Origin: Chitinophagales bacterium
GTDB taxonomy: Bacteria; Bacteroidota; Bacteroidia; Chitinophagales; UBA2359
Length of the DNA stretch: 64,000 nucleotides
NCBI GenBank assembly: GCA_020628375.1
Contig: JAHDFD010000001.1
Location: forward strand, 143,332-207,331
Reading direction: 5' to 3'
Below are positions 7,326 through 14,860 of this stretch, piece by piece. The stretch's first letter is position 1. Every line of letters starts with the position of its first letter. The translations under genes and the position numbers were made by a program. Below the pieces are notes generated by a model. It made no database searches and was not told the origin of the DNA. It saw only the letters and a program-made list of their open reading frames with translations.

Positions 7326-9193
7326 TGAAACAGTTCTTTTTAACCACTATCCTATTTTTAATATCAAATAATATTCTTTTAGGCAACTTTTCATTAAAAA
7401 AGGTTACTGCTAAGCAAAATTTCATTCAAAATGATCTTGAAAGAATATTAGAAGAAGCTGAATTAGATAAAGATTATATTCAATTTGAATGGATAGAGAA
7501 TAGAAAAAATTACGCCGAAGTTATCTGTAACGACAACTCATTTTTAATAGAAGTATATGCCAGCGATGAAGAATGGTCTTCTGTATTTTATAATACACTT
7601 CAACAATTAGGCTTTTTATTTCCCCATCCGCGCATACAAATTTCACCTGAAAGTATCAGTGAAAAATTCTGTGGCAAACGCTATTATTGGAAGCCTGCTT
7701 TAAAGTATCGTGGTTTTCATTTACACACCATGCATCCGAGTGAATGGGTACATGGCTTTATGATGGGAGAATCGGAAATTGCTTACGAAACAATACATTG
7801 GTTAGCACGCAATCAGCAGAACATTTTTCAGTTCAGCTTCCAACGAACGAATAAAAAGAAATTGTTTGAATACCTGACGCCTATTTACGAATATGCTCAG
7901 AATATGGGCTTATACACTGGTGTTTCCTTTGGTGTTGCGCTTCAGCAGCAAAATAATCCCAAATTGGTATCGCTGCTAGGTACTTTTTCAGACAAGAAAA
8001 GTGCTAAGCAAATCGATAAGAATCTACGATTTATATTAGAATCGTTACCACTTAGTTTTTTCTCGGCAGAAGCTGGAACTAGTGAGTTTACAGCTGTAAA
8101 TTACGAACGATCATTGAATTGGATCAATCAACTGGGTGATATTGCCAGCGAATATGATGTTCAAATGATGACGAAGGTGCATATCTCAAGTAATCAAGAA
8201 CATCCCGAATATGGTAATTATAATTTCTTACCACAACACGCAGATAAGCAAGTGGGTGTTATGCCTCATACCGTATTTTATTATGCGCTCGAAGATAAAA
8301 AAGCACCTATGTATGGCAATGAGAATTTTGCCGACATGAAAGACTTCATGCTTCAGGAAAATAAAAAACGAATGACTTGGTTCTATCCTGAAACCAGTTA
8401 TTATATCAGTCTGGACATTGATATTCCATTTTTACATCTTGAATATTTAAGAGCCAGAGCTGCCGATATGCAGTTGATCTATGATAATGAACTAACAGGA
8501 CAGATCAACTTCACAACCGGACAAGAATTAGGCTACTGGCTATTCGATTGGACCGTCGCACTTCTAAATAATTCTTATTACAAATTCGATCCTTTAATTG
8601 CCTTAAAATTATTAGATGAAAATACTGATATCTGGCAGGAACATCTCGATTTTCATTTTGAATATATGACCAACGAACAACTCGTTGCCATTGTAACATT
8701 TTCTAATGGTGGTGATGAATTATTTCCCAATCATAAAATTCACGAGCGGAATTTATTAAGAGAACTGAAAAATTCTGAATCAAAAACTTTAACTGAAATA
8801 GAGAAATTAGAAAAGGCTATTGATGCTATTCCTTCAACAAATGGAATAAAAAACAGGGAATTAAAAGCCTATTTAGATATTAGCTATCATCGTTTTTACC
8901 ATGCTTTATATGTTAGAAAAGCTTTGCTGAACAATAAGGAGGGAAACCTTCAAAAAGCAGCCGACTACAGAGAAAAAGCACAAGCTTTAATGGATGAAAT
9001 GATTGCTGATTTTAATCGCTATCCAGAGGCAAAGATCTTTGAACACCATAAAAATGTTACCGCTTATAATTATGGTTACGGAGCCATGGCTGAAAACTTA
9101 TACTATTGGCAACGAGAGGAAGAAATGGTCAGAAAAAACAAATATCACCCACTGTTTATGAAGGTTTATAATTATTTGGATATTCTATTCTGA
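7325..9193 (+). CDS. Large secreted protein of unknown function, possible TIM-barrel glycoside-hydrolase relative
   Basis: 622 residues with a signal peptide (LTTILFLISNNILLG). I do not recognise a named family with confidence. The early part, with ICNDNSFLIEVYASDEEWSSVFYNTLQQLGFLFPHP followed by LKYRGFHLHTMHPSEW, looks like the small alpha/beta domain that precedes the barrel in GH20/GH67-like enzymes. The middle has barrel-like strands (YTGVSFGVAL, FSAEAGTSEFT, IMTKVHISS, MTWFYPETSYYIS) with several acidic residues. The C-terminal 200 residues are helical and charged. It is probably periplasmic or surface-exposed and acts on glycans; this is inference. It is coupled to the pseudouridine synthase by a one-base overlap. 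Confidence 0.6.
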   Translation: MKQFFLTTILFLISNNILLGNFSLKKVTAKQNFIQNDLERILEEAELDKDYIQFEWIENRKNYAEVICNDNSFLIEVYASDEEWSSVFYNTLQQLGFLFPHPRIQISPESISEKFCGKRYYWKPALKYRGFHLHTMHPSEWVHGFMMGESEIAYETIHWLARNQQNIFQFSFQRTNKKKLFEYLTPIYEYAQNMGLYTGVSFGVALQQQNNPKLVSLLGTFSDKKSAKQIDKNLRFILESLPLSFFSAEAGTSEFTAVNYERSLNWINQLGDIASEYDVQMMTKVHISSNQEHPEYGNYNFLPQHADKQVGVMPHTVFYYALEDKKAPMYGNENFADMKDFMLQENKKRMTWFYPETSYYISLDIDIPFLHLEYLRARAADMQLIYDNELTGQINFTTGQELGYWLFDWTVALLNNSYYKFDPLIALKLLDENTDIWQEHLDFHFEYMTNEQLVAIVTFSNGGDELFPNHKIHERNLLRELKNSESKTLTEIEKLEKAIDAIPSTNGIKNRELKAYLDISYHRFYHALYVRKALLNNKEGNLQKAADYREKAQALMDEMIADFNRYPEAKIFEHHKNVTAYNYGYGAMAENLYYWQREEEMVRKNKYHPLFMKVYNYLDILF

Positions 9194-9210
9194 GAGTATG
9201 TTTAAAAATT
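9193..9210 (+). repeat. Solitary end of the MITE-like element found at 60458 and 61581
   Basis: The 18 bases AGAGTATGTTTAAAAATT repeat the terminal inverted repeat (AGAGTATGTTTAA) of the two 156-bp elements. Here there is only one end, placed exactly between the stop codons of the unknown 622-residue gene and the Uma2 gene. Confidence 0.55.
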
Positions 9211-9866
9211 CAAGAGAATATATTACTCAATTCTACCTTAAGCCCTTCCAGTAAATAACTATTTAGGGTTTCGTTGTGTTTAAAAATATGCTTCAATACT
9301 AACTGTTCATGCTCATGAACATACAATTCTAAAGTCTTCAAATCAGCATCGATTATCCAGTATTCCTTTACTCCATATTTCGCATATACGGTAAATTTTT
9401 CTGCTCTGTCTTTCGAGGCTGTTCCCTTCGATAATATTTCCACTACCAGATCAGGAGCGCCATTAACCCACTTATCAATAAGGTAGCTGCTTTCATTCGA
9501 TATAAACAAAAGATCGGGCTGAAAAACATTATCTTCATCGAAATGAACATCTAAAGGAGCTGCATATACTTTTCCTAGTTTATTTGTTCTTACAAATAAC
9601 ATTAATTCAAATAATAAATTGGCAGAAATTTCCTGATGAATAACAAATGGTGATGGCATGTGAATTAGTTTTCCATTAATTAGTTGATAAGGTGCTCCTT
9701 CGGGAAGCTTCATATAATCTTCTACAGTGTAATTTTTATCGCTTCTAATTTGTGTCATTAGTATATGACCATTTTCACGATACAACAGCTGCCCTCTAAT
9801 GGGTAAAAAAGTATGTGCACCCAACAATTCTTTTAAGTGTGCCTGTGTGGCTTTGACGGCGATCAT
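9210..9866 (-). CDS. Uma2-family (DUF820) restriction-like nuclease
   Basis: 218 residues. The PD-(D/E)XK-like core is visible: FQPDLLFISNESSYL and GAPDLVVEILSKGTASKDRAEKFTVYAKYGVKEYWIIDADLKTLELY, with the conserved D, E-x-L-S and K. An N-terminal EDYMKLPEGAPYQLINGKLIHMPSPFVIHQEISANL is typical. Uma2 proteins are very common in cyanobacteria and Bacteroidetes, and their true role is unknown. The gene stands alone and abuts a fragment of a small mobile-like repeat at its 3' end, which may mark past transfer. Confidence 0.85.
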   Translation of the reverse strand: MIAVKATQAHLKELLGAHTFLPIRGQLLYRENGHILMTQIRSDKNYTVEDYMKLPEGAPYQLINGKLIHMPSPFVIHQEISANLLFELMLFVRTNKLGKVYAAPLDVHFDEDNVFQPDLLFISNESSYLIDKWVNGAPDLVVEILSKGTASKDRAEKFTVYAKYGVKEYWIIDADLKTLELYVHEHEQLVLKHIFKHNETLNSYLLEGLKVELSNIFS

Positions 9867-9939
9867 CTTTTAATCTTTTAGTAAATCATGTTACACACAA
9901 TTATGATATTAATTATATCAAGTTCTTTATAATCAGTCA

Positions 9940-10002
9940 AAGATATTAGATACTGAAATGAATAACTGAGGTTATTATCTAAAGTCTATCGTCTAATATC
10001 TT
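9940..10002. repeat. Inverted repeat in the Uma2-alkB gap
   Basis: AAGATATTAGA (9940-9950) and TCTAATATCTT (9992-10002) form perfect 11-base arms. Between them lies related AT-rich sequence (TTATCTAAAGTCTATCGTC). It looks like a degenerate intergenic repeat. The rest of 9867-10089 shows no ORF or RNA gene. Confidence 0.4.
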
Positions 10003-10089
10003 AATTTCTGCTTCAAGAATATTATAATCTATCAACTTTGCGTAATATTTAGTTAGTAATACTATTAATAAAGTTAAAACATCTACAAT

Positions 10090-10125
10090 AAAAAATCCAC
10101 TGTACACCATTCGGCGTACAGTGGA
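10090..10125 (-). terminator. Rho-independent terminator of alkB
   Basis: Arms TCCACTGTAC / GTACAGTGGA with a 10-base loop, followed on the minus strand by six T. It lies 25 bases past the alkB stop. Confidence 0.85.
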
Positions 10126-10149
10126 CCATAAATTTATGTTGAATATGTT

Positions 10150-11220
10150 TTAAGCTATTCTGAACTCAGGCAATACTTCTGAAGTTTCCGGATTGATCTT
10201 TTCTAATTCTTTGTTCATTACATAGAACCAAAGCGGTGGAATCATACTCAATATCATCATACCAGGATATCCCAAAGGTAATTGTGGTGCTTTAGCGTGA
10301 TGATCTAGTACTTGATATTTTTTGCTTCCTAAAAAATGATGATCGGAATGACGAGTTAATTCGTACAACATGATACGCCCAAATTCATGGTTAGAGTTCC
10401 ACGAATGTTGTGGTTGCACTCGCTCATAACGCCCACTAGCTTTCTTTTTTCTTCGCAAACCGTAGTGTTCTACATAATTAATTGTCTCCAAAATTAAAAA
10501 TCCCATAGTGGCAATTCCAACTGCCATTAAGGTGGTAAAGGCATTGGTTAATAAAAATATGGTTACCAAATAAGCAATTTGAATCACATGATACCAAATC
10601 ATTTCGTTTTGCAGGCTGAAAACCGATTTTCCTTCACTACGTAAACGGCTGTTTTCTAAATCCCAGGCACTCAAATATCCTCCAATTGTAGAACGAAACC
10701 AAAAAGTATAAAGTAGTTCATTTTTGCGAGAACTTGCAGGGTCTAAATCGGTGGCTACATTTTTATGATGCCCTCTGTTATGTTCGATAAAAAAGTGCAT
10801 ATATAAATTAGGCAACAAAGTTATTTTGGATAAAAGTTGCTCAAATTTTCCTTGTCGATGTCCCAAGTCATGAGCAATATTTATACTTGCCCCCATAACC
10901 GTTCCTACAGAAAAAAATAAGCCGACCTGTTCGTAAACTGCCAAAGGTTGTGTATAAATAACAAATAAATACGATACTACAACCGATAGTACTAAAGGAA
11001 CGTTTAAATAAACTAACCAATCGAAGAAACGCTGTTTTAATCGTTCATTTTTTTCTTCCTTTGTGTAGTTATAAGTCGATGAGTTCATAACTTGGTCTAA
11101 AATGGGTACAAAACCAAATGCAAAAACGAATGTTGCATATGTCCAATAGCCTTGCAAATACAAACCAGCAAATGCGAAAATGAAAGGTGTGTAGGCAAAA
11201 AGGTATTTTAAATCTTTCAT
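10150..11220 (-). CDS. alkB: AlkB-type integral-membrane di-iron alkane 1-monooxygenase
   Basis: 356 residues with about six hydrophobic segments and the three histidine boxes that bind the di-iron centre: HDLGHR (about 126-131), HNRGHHKNVATDLDPA (about 155-170) and LTRHSDHHFLG (about 287-297), plus the late LDHHAKAPQLPLGYPGM. The family hydroxylates terminal C-H bonds of medium-chain alkanes or related chains using rubredoxin electrons. No rubredoxin gene is in the window, so electrons must come from elsewhere. It diverges from a TetR-type gene across a 54-base gap holding an inverted repeat, so repression by that protein is likely. Fatty-acid or xylene-type substrates cannot be excluded. 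Confidence 0.9.
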   Translation of the reverse strand: MKDLKYLFAYTPFIFAFAGLYLQGYWTYATFVFAFGFVPILDQVMNSSTYNYTKEEKNERLKQRFFDWLVYLNVPLVLSVVVSYLFVIYTQPLAVYEQVGLFFSVGTVMGASINIAHDLGHRQGKFEQLLSKITLLPNLYMHFFIEHNRGHHKNVATDLDPASSRKNELLYTFWFRSTIGGYLSAWDLENSRLRSEGKSVFSLQNEMIWYHVIQIAYLVTIFLLTNAFTTLMAVGIATMGFLILETINYVEHYGLRRKKKASGRYERVQPQHSWNSNHEFGRIMLYELTRHSDHHFLGSKKYQVLDHHAKAPQLPLGYPGMMILSMIPPLWFYVMNKELEKINPETSEVLPEFRIA

Positions 11221-11221
11221 A

Positions 11222-11257
11222 AAAATCGAACTTTTTTAGTAAATTTAGTTCGATTTT
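11222..11257. promoter_or_regulatory. Inverted-repeat operator between alkB and the TetR-type gene
   Basis: AAAATCGAAC (11222-11231) and GTTCGATTTT (11248-11257), perfect 10-base arms 16 bases apart, fill the 54-base divergent gap. A TAAATTTA segment close to the -7 consensus lies between the arms on both strands. This is what an operator shared by both divergent promoters would look like. Confidence 0.65.
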
Positions 11258-11275
11258 GTCAGAATCACAAATTTT

Positions 11276-11875
11276 ATGGGAAGAAAATCAATAAAGAGAG
11301 AAAGAAAAGCTAAATCGGCAAAGACAGAGAAATGGGCAAATGCACTTCTCCCTCAATTACAACAACTAAGCTTAAAGCAGTTAACAATGGATGATATAGC
11401 TGCTCTTATCGGTAGAAGTAAATCGACCGTTTACGAATACTTTAAGACCAAAGAAGAAGTATTCAGTTATATGGTTCAGTTACAACTCGAAAAACTAAGC
11501 GCGTATCGTTCTATACTGAAAACAGAAAACGACGATCTGATTCCCAACTTTGAAGAATTTATTTTATTCATTGGAATGGGCATTACGAATATTTCTCATA
11601 ACTTGTTGGATGAACTTAAAAATGACTTTCCCAATATATGGCAGGAAATAGCTGGCTTCATCAATGAAATGCTCGATGATTTGAAAGCCTTTTACGAAAG
11701 AGGAATAGAACTAAAGCTCTTCAAAAATATTTCACCGGAACTAATGACTAAGATGGATGAAGTGTTCGTATTCCAGATCATTTCTGACAAAGATTTTTTT
11801 GAACGTACCCAAATGAGTCTAGATCAGGTAGCGAAAGATTATTTGCGGCTGAAATTGGAAGGGGTGAAAAACTAA
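11276..11875 (+). CDS. TetR-family regulator, probable controller of alkB
   Basis: 199 residues. A basic N-terminus precedes a TetR helix-turn-helix: LSLKQLTMDDIAALIGRSKSTVYEYFKTKEEVFSYMV (about 33-69). The remaining helical domain (about 75-199) is the usual ligand-binding and dimer part. It is divergent from alkB with a shared inverted-repeat operator, so it probably senses an alkane-derived or acyl ligand; that is inference from context. Its stop lies inside a hairpin shared with the convergent peptide genes. Confidence 0.88.
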   Translation: MGRKSIKRERKAKSAKTEKWANALLPQLQQLSLKQLTMDDIAALIGRSKSTVYEYFKTKEEVFSYMVQLQLEKLSAYRSILKTENDDLIPNFEEFILFIGMGITNISHNLLDELKNDFPNIWQEIAGFINEMLDDLKAFYERGIELKLFKNISPELMTKMDEVFVFQIISDKDFFERTQMSLDQVAKDYLRLKLEGVKN

Positions 11876-11907
11876 AGTACTTCAATTTATAGATTAAAGT
11901 ACTTTAG
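11872..11907. terminator. Bidirectional hairpin between the TetR gene and the CLEC peptide genes
   Basis: CTAAAGTACTT (11872-11882) and AAGTACTTTAG (11897-11907) form perfect 11-base arms, the left one including the TetR stop codon. It lies between convergent transcription units and would serve both. Confidence 0.6.
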
Positions 11908-11923
11908 ATAATTCTCTATTTGT

Positions 11924-12046
11924 TTAACATTCTAAACAATCTATTAATTGATGTTTAAATTTCCCACCTACTGTTTGCTTAGTTTGTTTTTCTTGTAAAG
12001 TTTGTTTCTCAAACTTTTTAATCTTGATTTTTTTTGTTCTTTTCAT
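11924..12046 (-). CDS. Small GG-leader peptide 1 (ends DCLEC)
   Basis: 40 residues, too short for routine gene calling. It begins MKRTKKIKIKKFEKQ, has the leader end EKQTKQTVGG at residues 19-28, and a 12-residue tail KFKHQLIDCLEC. Two close paralogues lie immediately upstream in the same frame orientation. The basic leader, double-glycine and short Cys-x-x-Cys tail match the layout of exported or modified peptide precursors in Bacteroidetes. No maturation enzyme is adjacent, and the ATP-grasp locus 9.7 kb to the left has a quite different leader. It is real as a conserved tandem family; function unknown. Confidence 0.75.
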   Translation of the reverse strand: MKRTKKIKIKKFEKQTLQEKQTKQTVGGKFKHQLIDCLEC

Positions 12047-12075
12047 AATTTTTGATTTGTTTATTACCTAAAACA

Positions 12076-12201
12076 TTAACACTCTAAACAATCAATTAAT
12101 TGATGCTTAAAATTCCCACCTGTTGTTTGCTTGGTTTGTTTCTCTTTCAGAACTTGTTTCTTAAATTTCTTGATACTGATTTTTGTAAGTTTTTTCATCA
12201 T
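12076..12201 (-). CDS. Small GG-leader peptide 2 (ends DCLEC)
   Basis: 41 residues from the first of two adjacent ATG codons (the second at 12198 gives 40). The leader starts MMKKLTKISIKKFKKQ and ends EKQTKQTTGG; the tail NFKHQLIDCLEC differs from peptide 1 only at its first residue. It lies 29 bases upstream of peptide 1 and 13 bases downstream of peptide 3, all on the minus strand and so probably one transcript. Substitutions keep charge and the K/Q/T pattern of the leader, which supports selection as protein. Same open question about function and partner enzymes. Confidence 0.75.
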   Translation of the reverse strand: MMKKLTKISIKKFKKQVLKEKQTKQTTGGNFKHQLIDCLEC

Positions 12202-12214
12202 TATTTCTTTCAGG

Positions 12215-12337
12215 TTAACATTCCAAACAATCTATTGTAACTTGATAAGACCTCCCACCTACTGTTTGCTTGGTTTGTTTTTCTTGTAAAGCTTGTTTCT
12301 CAAACTTTTTAATCTTGACTTTTTTAATAGTTTTCAT
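12215..12337 (-). CDS. Small GG-leader peptide 3 (ends DCLEC, divergent core)
   Basis: 40 residues and the first gene of the tandem set. The leader starts MKTIKKVKIKKFEKQ and ends EKQTKQTVGG, nearly identical to peptide 1, but the tail is RSYQVTIDCLEC, so residues 29-34 change while DCLEC is kept. A conserved leader with a variable core and fixed Cys-x-x-Cys end is the usual pattern of precursor peptides. The promoter must lie in 12338-12480. Confidence 0.75.
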   Translation of the reverse strand: MKTIKKVKIKKFEKQALQEKQTKQTVGGRSYQVTIDCLEC

Positions 12338-12355
12338 AATCTATATTTTTGTTAT

Positions 12356-12383
12356 GAATGCTAATTTATTGAGTTAAGTACAA
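12356..12383 (-). promoter_or_regulatory. Possible promoter of the three CLEC peptide genes
   Basis: On the minus strand TTG, 17 bases, then TAGCATTC, two mismatches from TAnnTTTG, lies 19 bases before the ATG of peptide 3. The spacing is right but the -7 box is poor. Confidence 0.25.
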
Positions 12384-12483
12384 TATTTTTTACCAATTAT
12401 TCTTCATTTTAAACTTTCCAAAGTTTAAAACCTACTATAAAGCACTAAAAATCAAACGATTAAAAAATAGCTTTACTCATAAA

Positions 12484-12516
12484 AAAGCCCACTTGCAATC
12501 CATGCAAGTGGGCTTT
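12484..12516 (-). terminator. Rho-independent terminator of the pappalysin gene
   Basis: Perfect 13-base arms AAAGCCCACTTGC / GCAAGTGGGCTTT with a 7-base loop and a T run on the minus strand, 24 bases past the protease stop. It separates the protease from the peptide genes. Confidence 0.9.
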
Positions 12517-12539
12517 ACCATATTTATGTATAAAGAATC

Positions 12540-14561
12540 TTATTTATTTTTCTCTACTAAAATTAACAAGTGTAACAAATAAGCAAATACGGAACCTGCA
12601 ATTGCCACACCTACGATATCACTAAAGAAAATAGCACCGAATAGAACTATTGAACAGCCATAACCAATAGCTGCCAAAACTGTTGTTAATACAAATGCCT
12701 TTCTCAAAATAGCAGCATTTACCGGAAGTTGGAAACCTATAGGTGTATTCACATTAGAAGTACCTGCAAAAGCTCCAACTCCTGCTACAGCTAAAGTTCC
12801 GTAGGTCATCAACATTAAAGCTAACGTTATTAATCCCCATTCCGATAAAGTAGGTATTGTTTCAACAAATGACTGAAAAGCTAAAAATTCAGTTCCAGTT
12901 CCATCAACTGAAAATAGTCGTGGTCCAATATCTCCACTTGTATCTGTATAACAAGCAGGCGCATTCAAGATCACTATCTGATAATTTCCACAAGCCTGAA
13001 CACCAAAACTTCCTGAACCTCCTTCATTACCTAATGCCATACTCATAACTGTATTTCCTGTTTCATCTTGAAGCTCAATAGTCGCTCCTGTCATATCACA
13101 AGTACTTGCTGTTACCTCGTATGTTATTTCATCTTCACATACCACACAGTCAGAAGCCAAATAGGTAAACGGTCCAAATGTACATAAACCCTCTGTATCT
13201 ACTACCGTAATATTGGCATCTGTTCCTGCTGCATAAGTAAATGTTACTGTTCCATTCGCTGCCTGACTTCCCTCTGTTGAATTTGCATCATCTAAACTTA
13301 CTGAAGCATCAACTCCCGTTACAACAATTTCTACTGAATAAGAACCGTCTGCATTACAATTTTGTGTTGCCTGAATATCTGTAATTTCACATACAGCTGT
13401 CGGACAAGATTGAGCACATTCGGTTGTTAAAGTTGCAGGCACTGAAGCAAGCGTTTGAATAGTACTTCCTCCGAATAATTGATTTGCCCAATAATTGGTA
13501 ACAAGTGCCTGATCGTTGGTAAACATCGACTGGCATATATCATTTGAATAGTCCATATAATTATGGAAATAATCATTACTACCACAAGTATTAGGTAAGC
13601 TCGTACAAGTTGCACCAACAAGAGTTGGACATGCTTGTGAAGGATCAGAAGCAGCTCCTTGATCTGGTGTATCTTCAACTGTAAATGGACCAGAGTTACC
13701 ATTATCCAGTGTTCCACAGAATGGTGGTGTTCCAAATAGATCGTCATCTCCCCAAGTATGGAATAAACCTAAATAATGACCAACTTCGTGAGCAAGTGTT
13801 CCTCCTTCTGTAAAAGATATTTGTCCACTACCTAAGTCTAACCCCGAATTTAAAGCTGCACCTGAATTACAGCCAACTCCTCCCGGACCTCCAAACGCTG
13901 AAGCTAATACGGTTACACCATCACCATTCGCTAAACCTGGTAAACCGTCTGAAATACCTATGATTCCCGGAATTGGAATACCAAAGATCGAAACATCAAC
14001 TGTTTCAGCTACAAAGACATTCAAATAACCTGCCCATACAGCTCCTGCTCCATTGTGGTCTGTTTGTGTACCACCTTCAAATTGCCCAACTGTGATAGCC
14101 GGATCACAGCTTGGGTCTAAACCTGCTCCAGCAGGTGCAACTCCTAATCTGAATTCAATACAAGCACCATCAGAAACATCTGAAAGTGGGTAACCTGCTG
14201 CACATGCAGCCTCTAATGCGATATTCTGTGGATGTGTCGTCTGATCGCCATAAGCAATATTCAGCACATCAATTTGTGCCTGAACTTTAGATAATAAACA
14301 ACTAACATCAGCACAGGTAAATGCACTATCAAAGTGAAAAGCCAACGGAACAACTACCGTATTCGTCCCATCACAAGGAATTGAAGCATTCTGCACTTTT
14401 TCCATGCTGTTTGCTTCATCTATGAAAAGCGCGTATTCAGCGTCATTTTGTAAACGCTGCTGATGTGCTTCAGAGCTAGCACACCAACGGTGTTGTCCTT
14501 GTACATTAAGCATATTAATTGCAAAAAAGGAAAGTAGAACTAGTAAACAATTTTTCTTCAT
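12540..14561 (-). CDS. Pappalysin-like (M43) secreted metalloprotease with IPTL-type C-terminus
   Basis: About 673 residues from MKKNCLLVL, which gives a clean signal peptide; the frame stays open 63 bases further up. The zinc site HEVGHYLGLFHTW (about 258-270) and a later YMDYSNDICQSMFTNDQ Met-turn segment identify the M43/pregnancy-associated-plasma-protein-A type. Cys-rich sequence and two beta-sandwich-like stretches follow. Near the end lies IPTLSEWGLITLALMLMTYG, the IPTL-CTERM sorting segment, but it is followed by about 75 more residues with two further hydrophobic stretches and EKNK at the end, unlike the usual short basic tail. It probably cleaves extracellular protein. Confidence 0.88.
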   Translation of the reverse strand: MKKNCLLVLLSFFAINMLNVQGQHRWCASSEAHQQRLQNDAEYALFIDEANSMEKVQNASIPCDGTNTVVVPLAFHFDSAFTCADVSCLLSKVQAQIDVLNIAYGDQTTHPQNIALEAACAAGYPLSDVSDGACIEFRLGVAPAGAGLDPSCDPAITVGQFEGGTQTDHNGAGAVWAGYLNVFVAETVDVSIFGIPIPGIIGISDGLPGLANGDGVTVLASAFGGPGGVGCNSGAALNSGLDLGSGQISFTEGGTLAHEVGHYLGLFHTWGDDDLFGTPPFCGTLDNGNSGPFTVEDTPDQGAASDPSQACPTLVGATCTSLPNTCGSNDYFHNYMDYSNDICQSMFTNDQALVTNYWANQLFGGSTIQTLASVPATLTTECAQSCPTAVCEITDIQATQNCNADGSYSVEIVVTGVDASVSLDDANSTEGSQAANGTVTFTYAAGTDANITVVDTEGLCTFGPFTYLASDCVVCEDEITYEVTASTCDMTGATIELQDETGNTVMSMALGNEGGSGSFGVQACGNYQIVILNAPACYTDTSGDIGPRLFSVDGTGTEFLAFQSFVETIPTLSEWGLITLALMLMTYGTLAVAGVGAFAGTSNVNTPIGFQLPVNAAILRKAFVLTTVLAAIGYGCSIVLFGAIFFSDIVGVAIAGSVFAYLLHLLILVEKNK

Positions 14562-14631
14562 AACTAGCGAGAATTGATTTGTAAAATTTTCTACAAAGTA
14601 ACGAAACTTACACGTATTTACCAACCTTTCT

Positions 14632-14670
14632 CCACGACCTTGAAGGTCTTAAAGACCTTCAAGGTCGTGG
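14632..14670. repeat. Perfect 39-nt palindrome
   Basis: Nineteen-base arms starting CCACGACCTTGAAGG around a single central A, 71 bases upstream of the protease start and 190 bases before the M1 peptidase gene. It has no T run in either direction, so it looks like a REP-type palindromic repeat more than a terminator. Confidence 0.7.
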
Positions 14671-14722
14671 AAGCAAAAATGATGTAACAATACATTTAAC
14701 CTTCATTAACGACACAATTTCG

Positions 14723-14730
14723 TAATTTTG
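14723..14730 (+). promoter_or_regulatory. -7 box (TAATTTTG) before the M1 aminopeptidase gene
   Basis: Exact TAnnTTTG match. If used it gives a leader of about 125 bases. No clear -33 box at the normal spacing. Confidence 0.35.
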
Positions 14731-14860
14731 CAAATTATTTCGCCTTCTTAGATATGCTTTAATTGTATTCTTTGGAAAATTAAATACTTAATTCTAAATC
14801 TACTCGCCTTTAGTGATATATAGTATGATTTTATCCTTACTAAAATAAAATTCCTATTTA

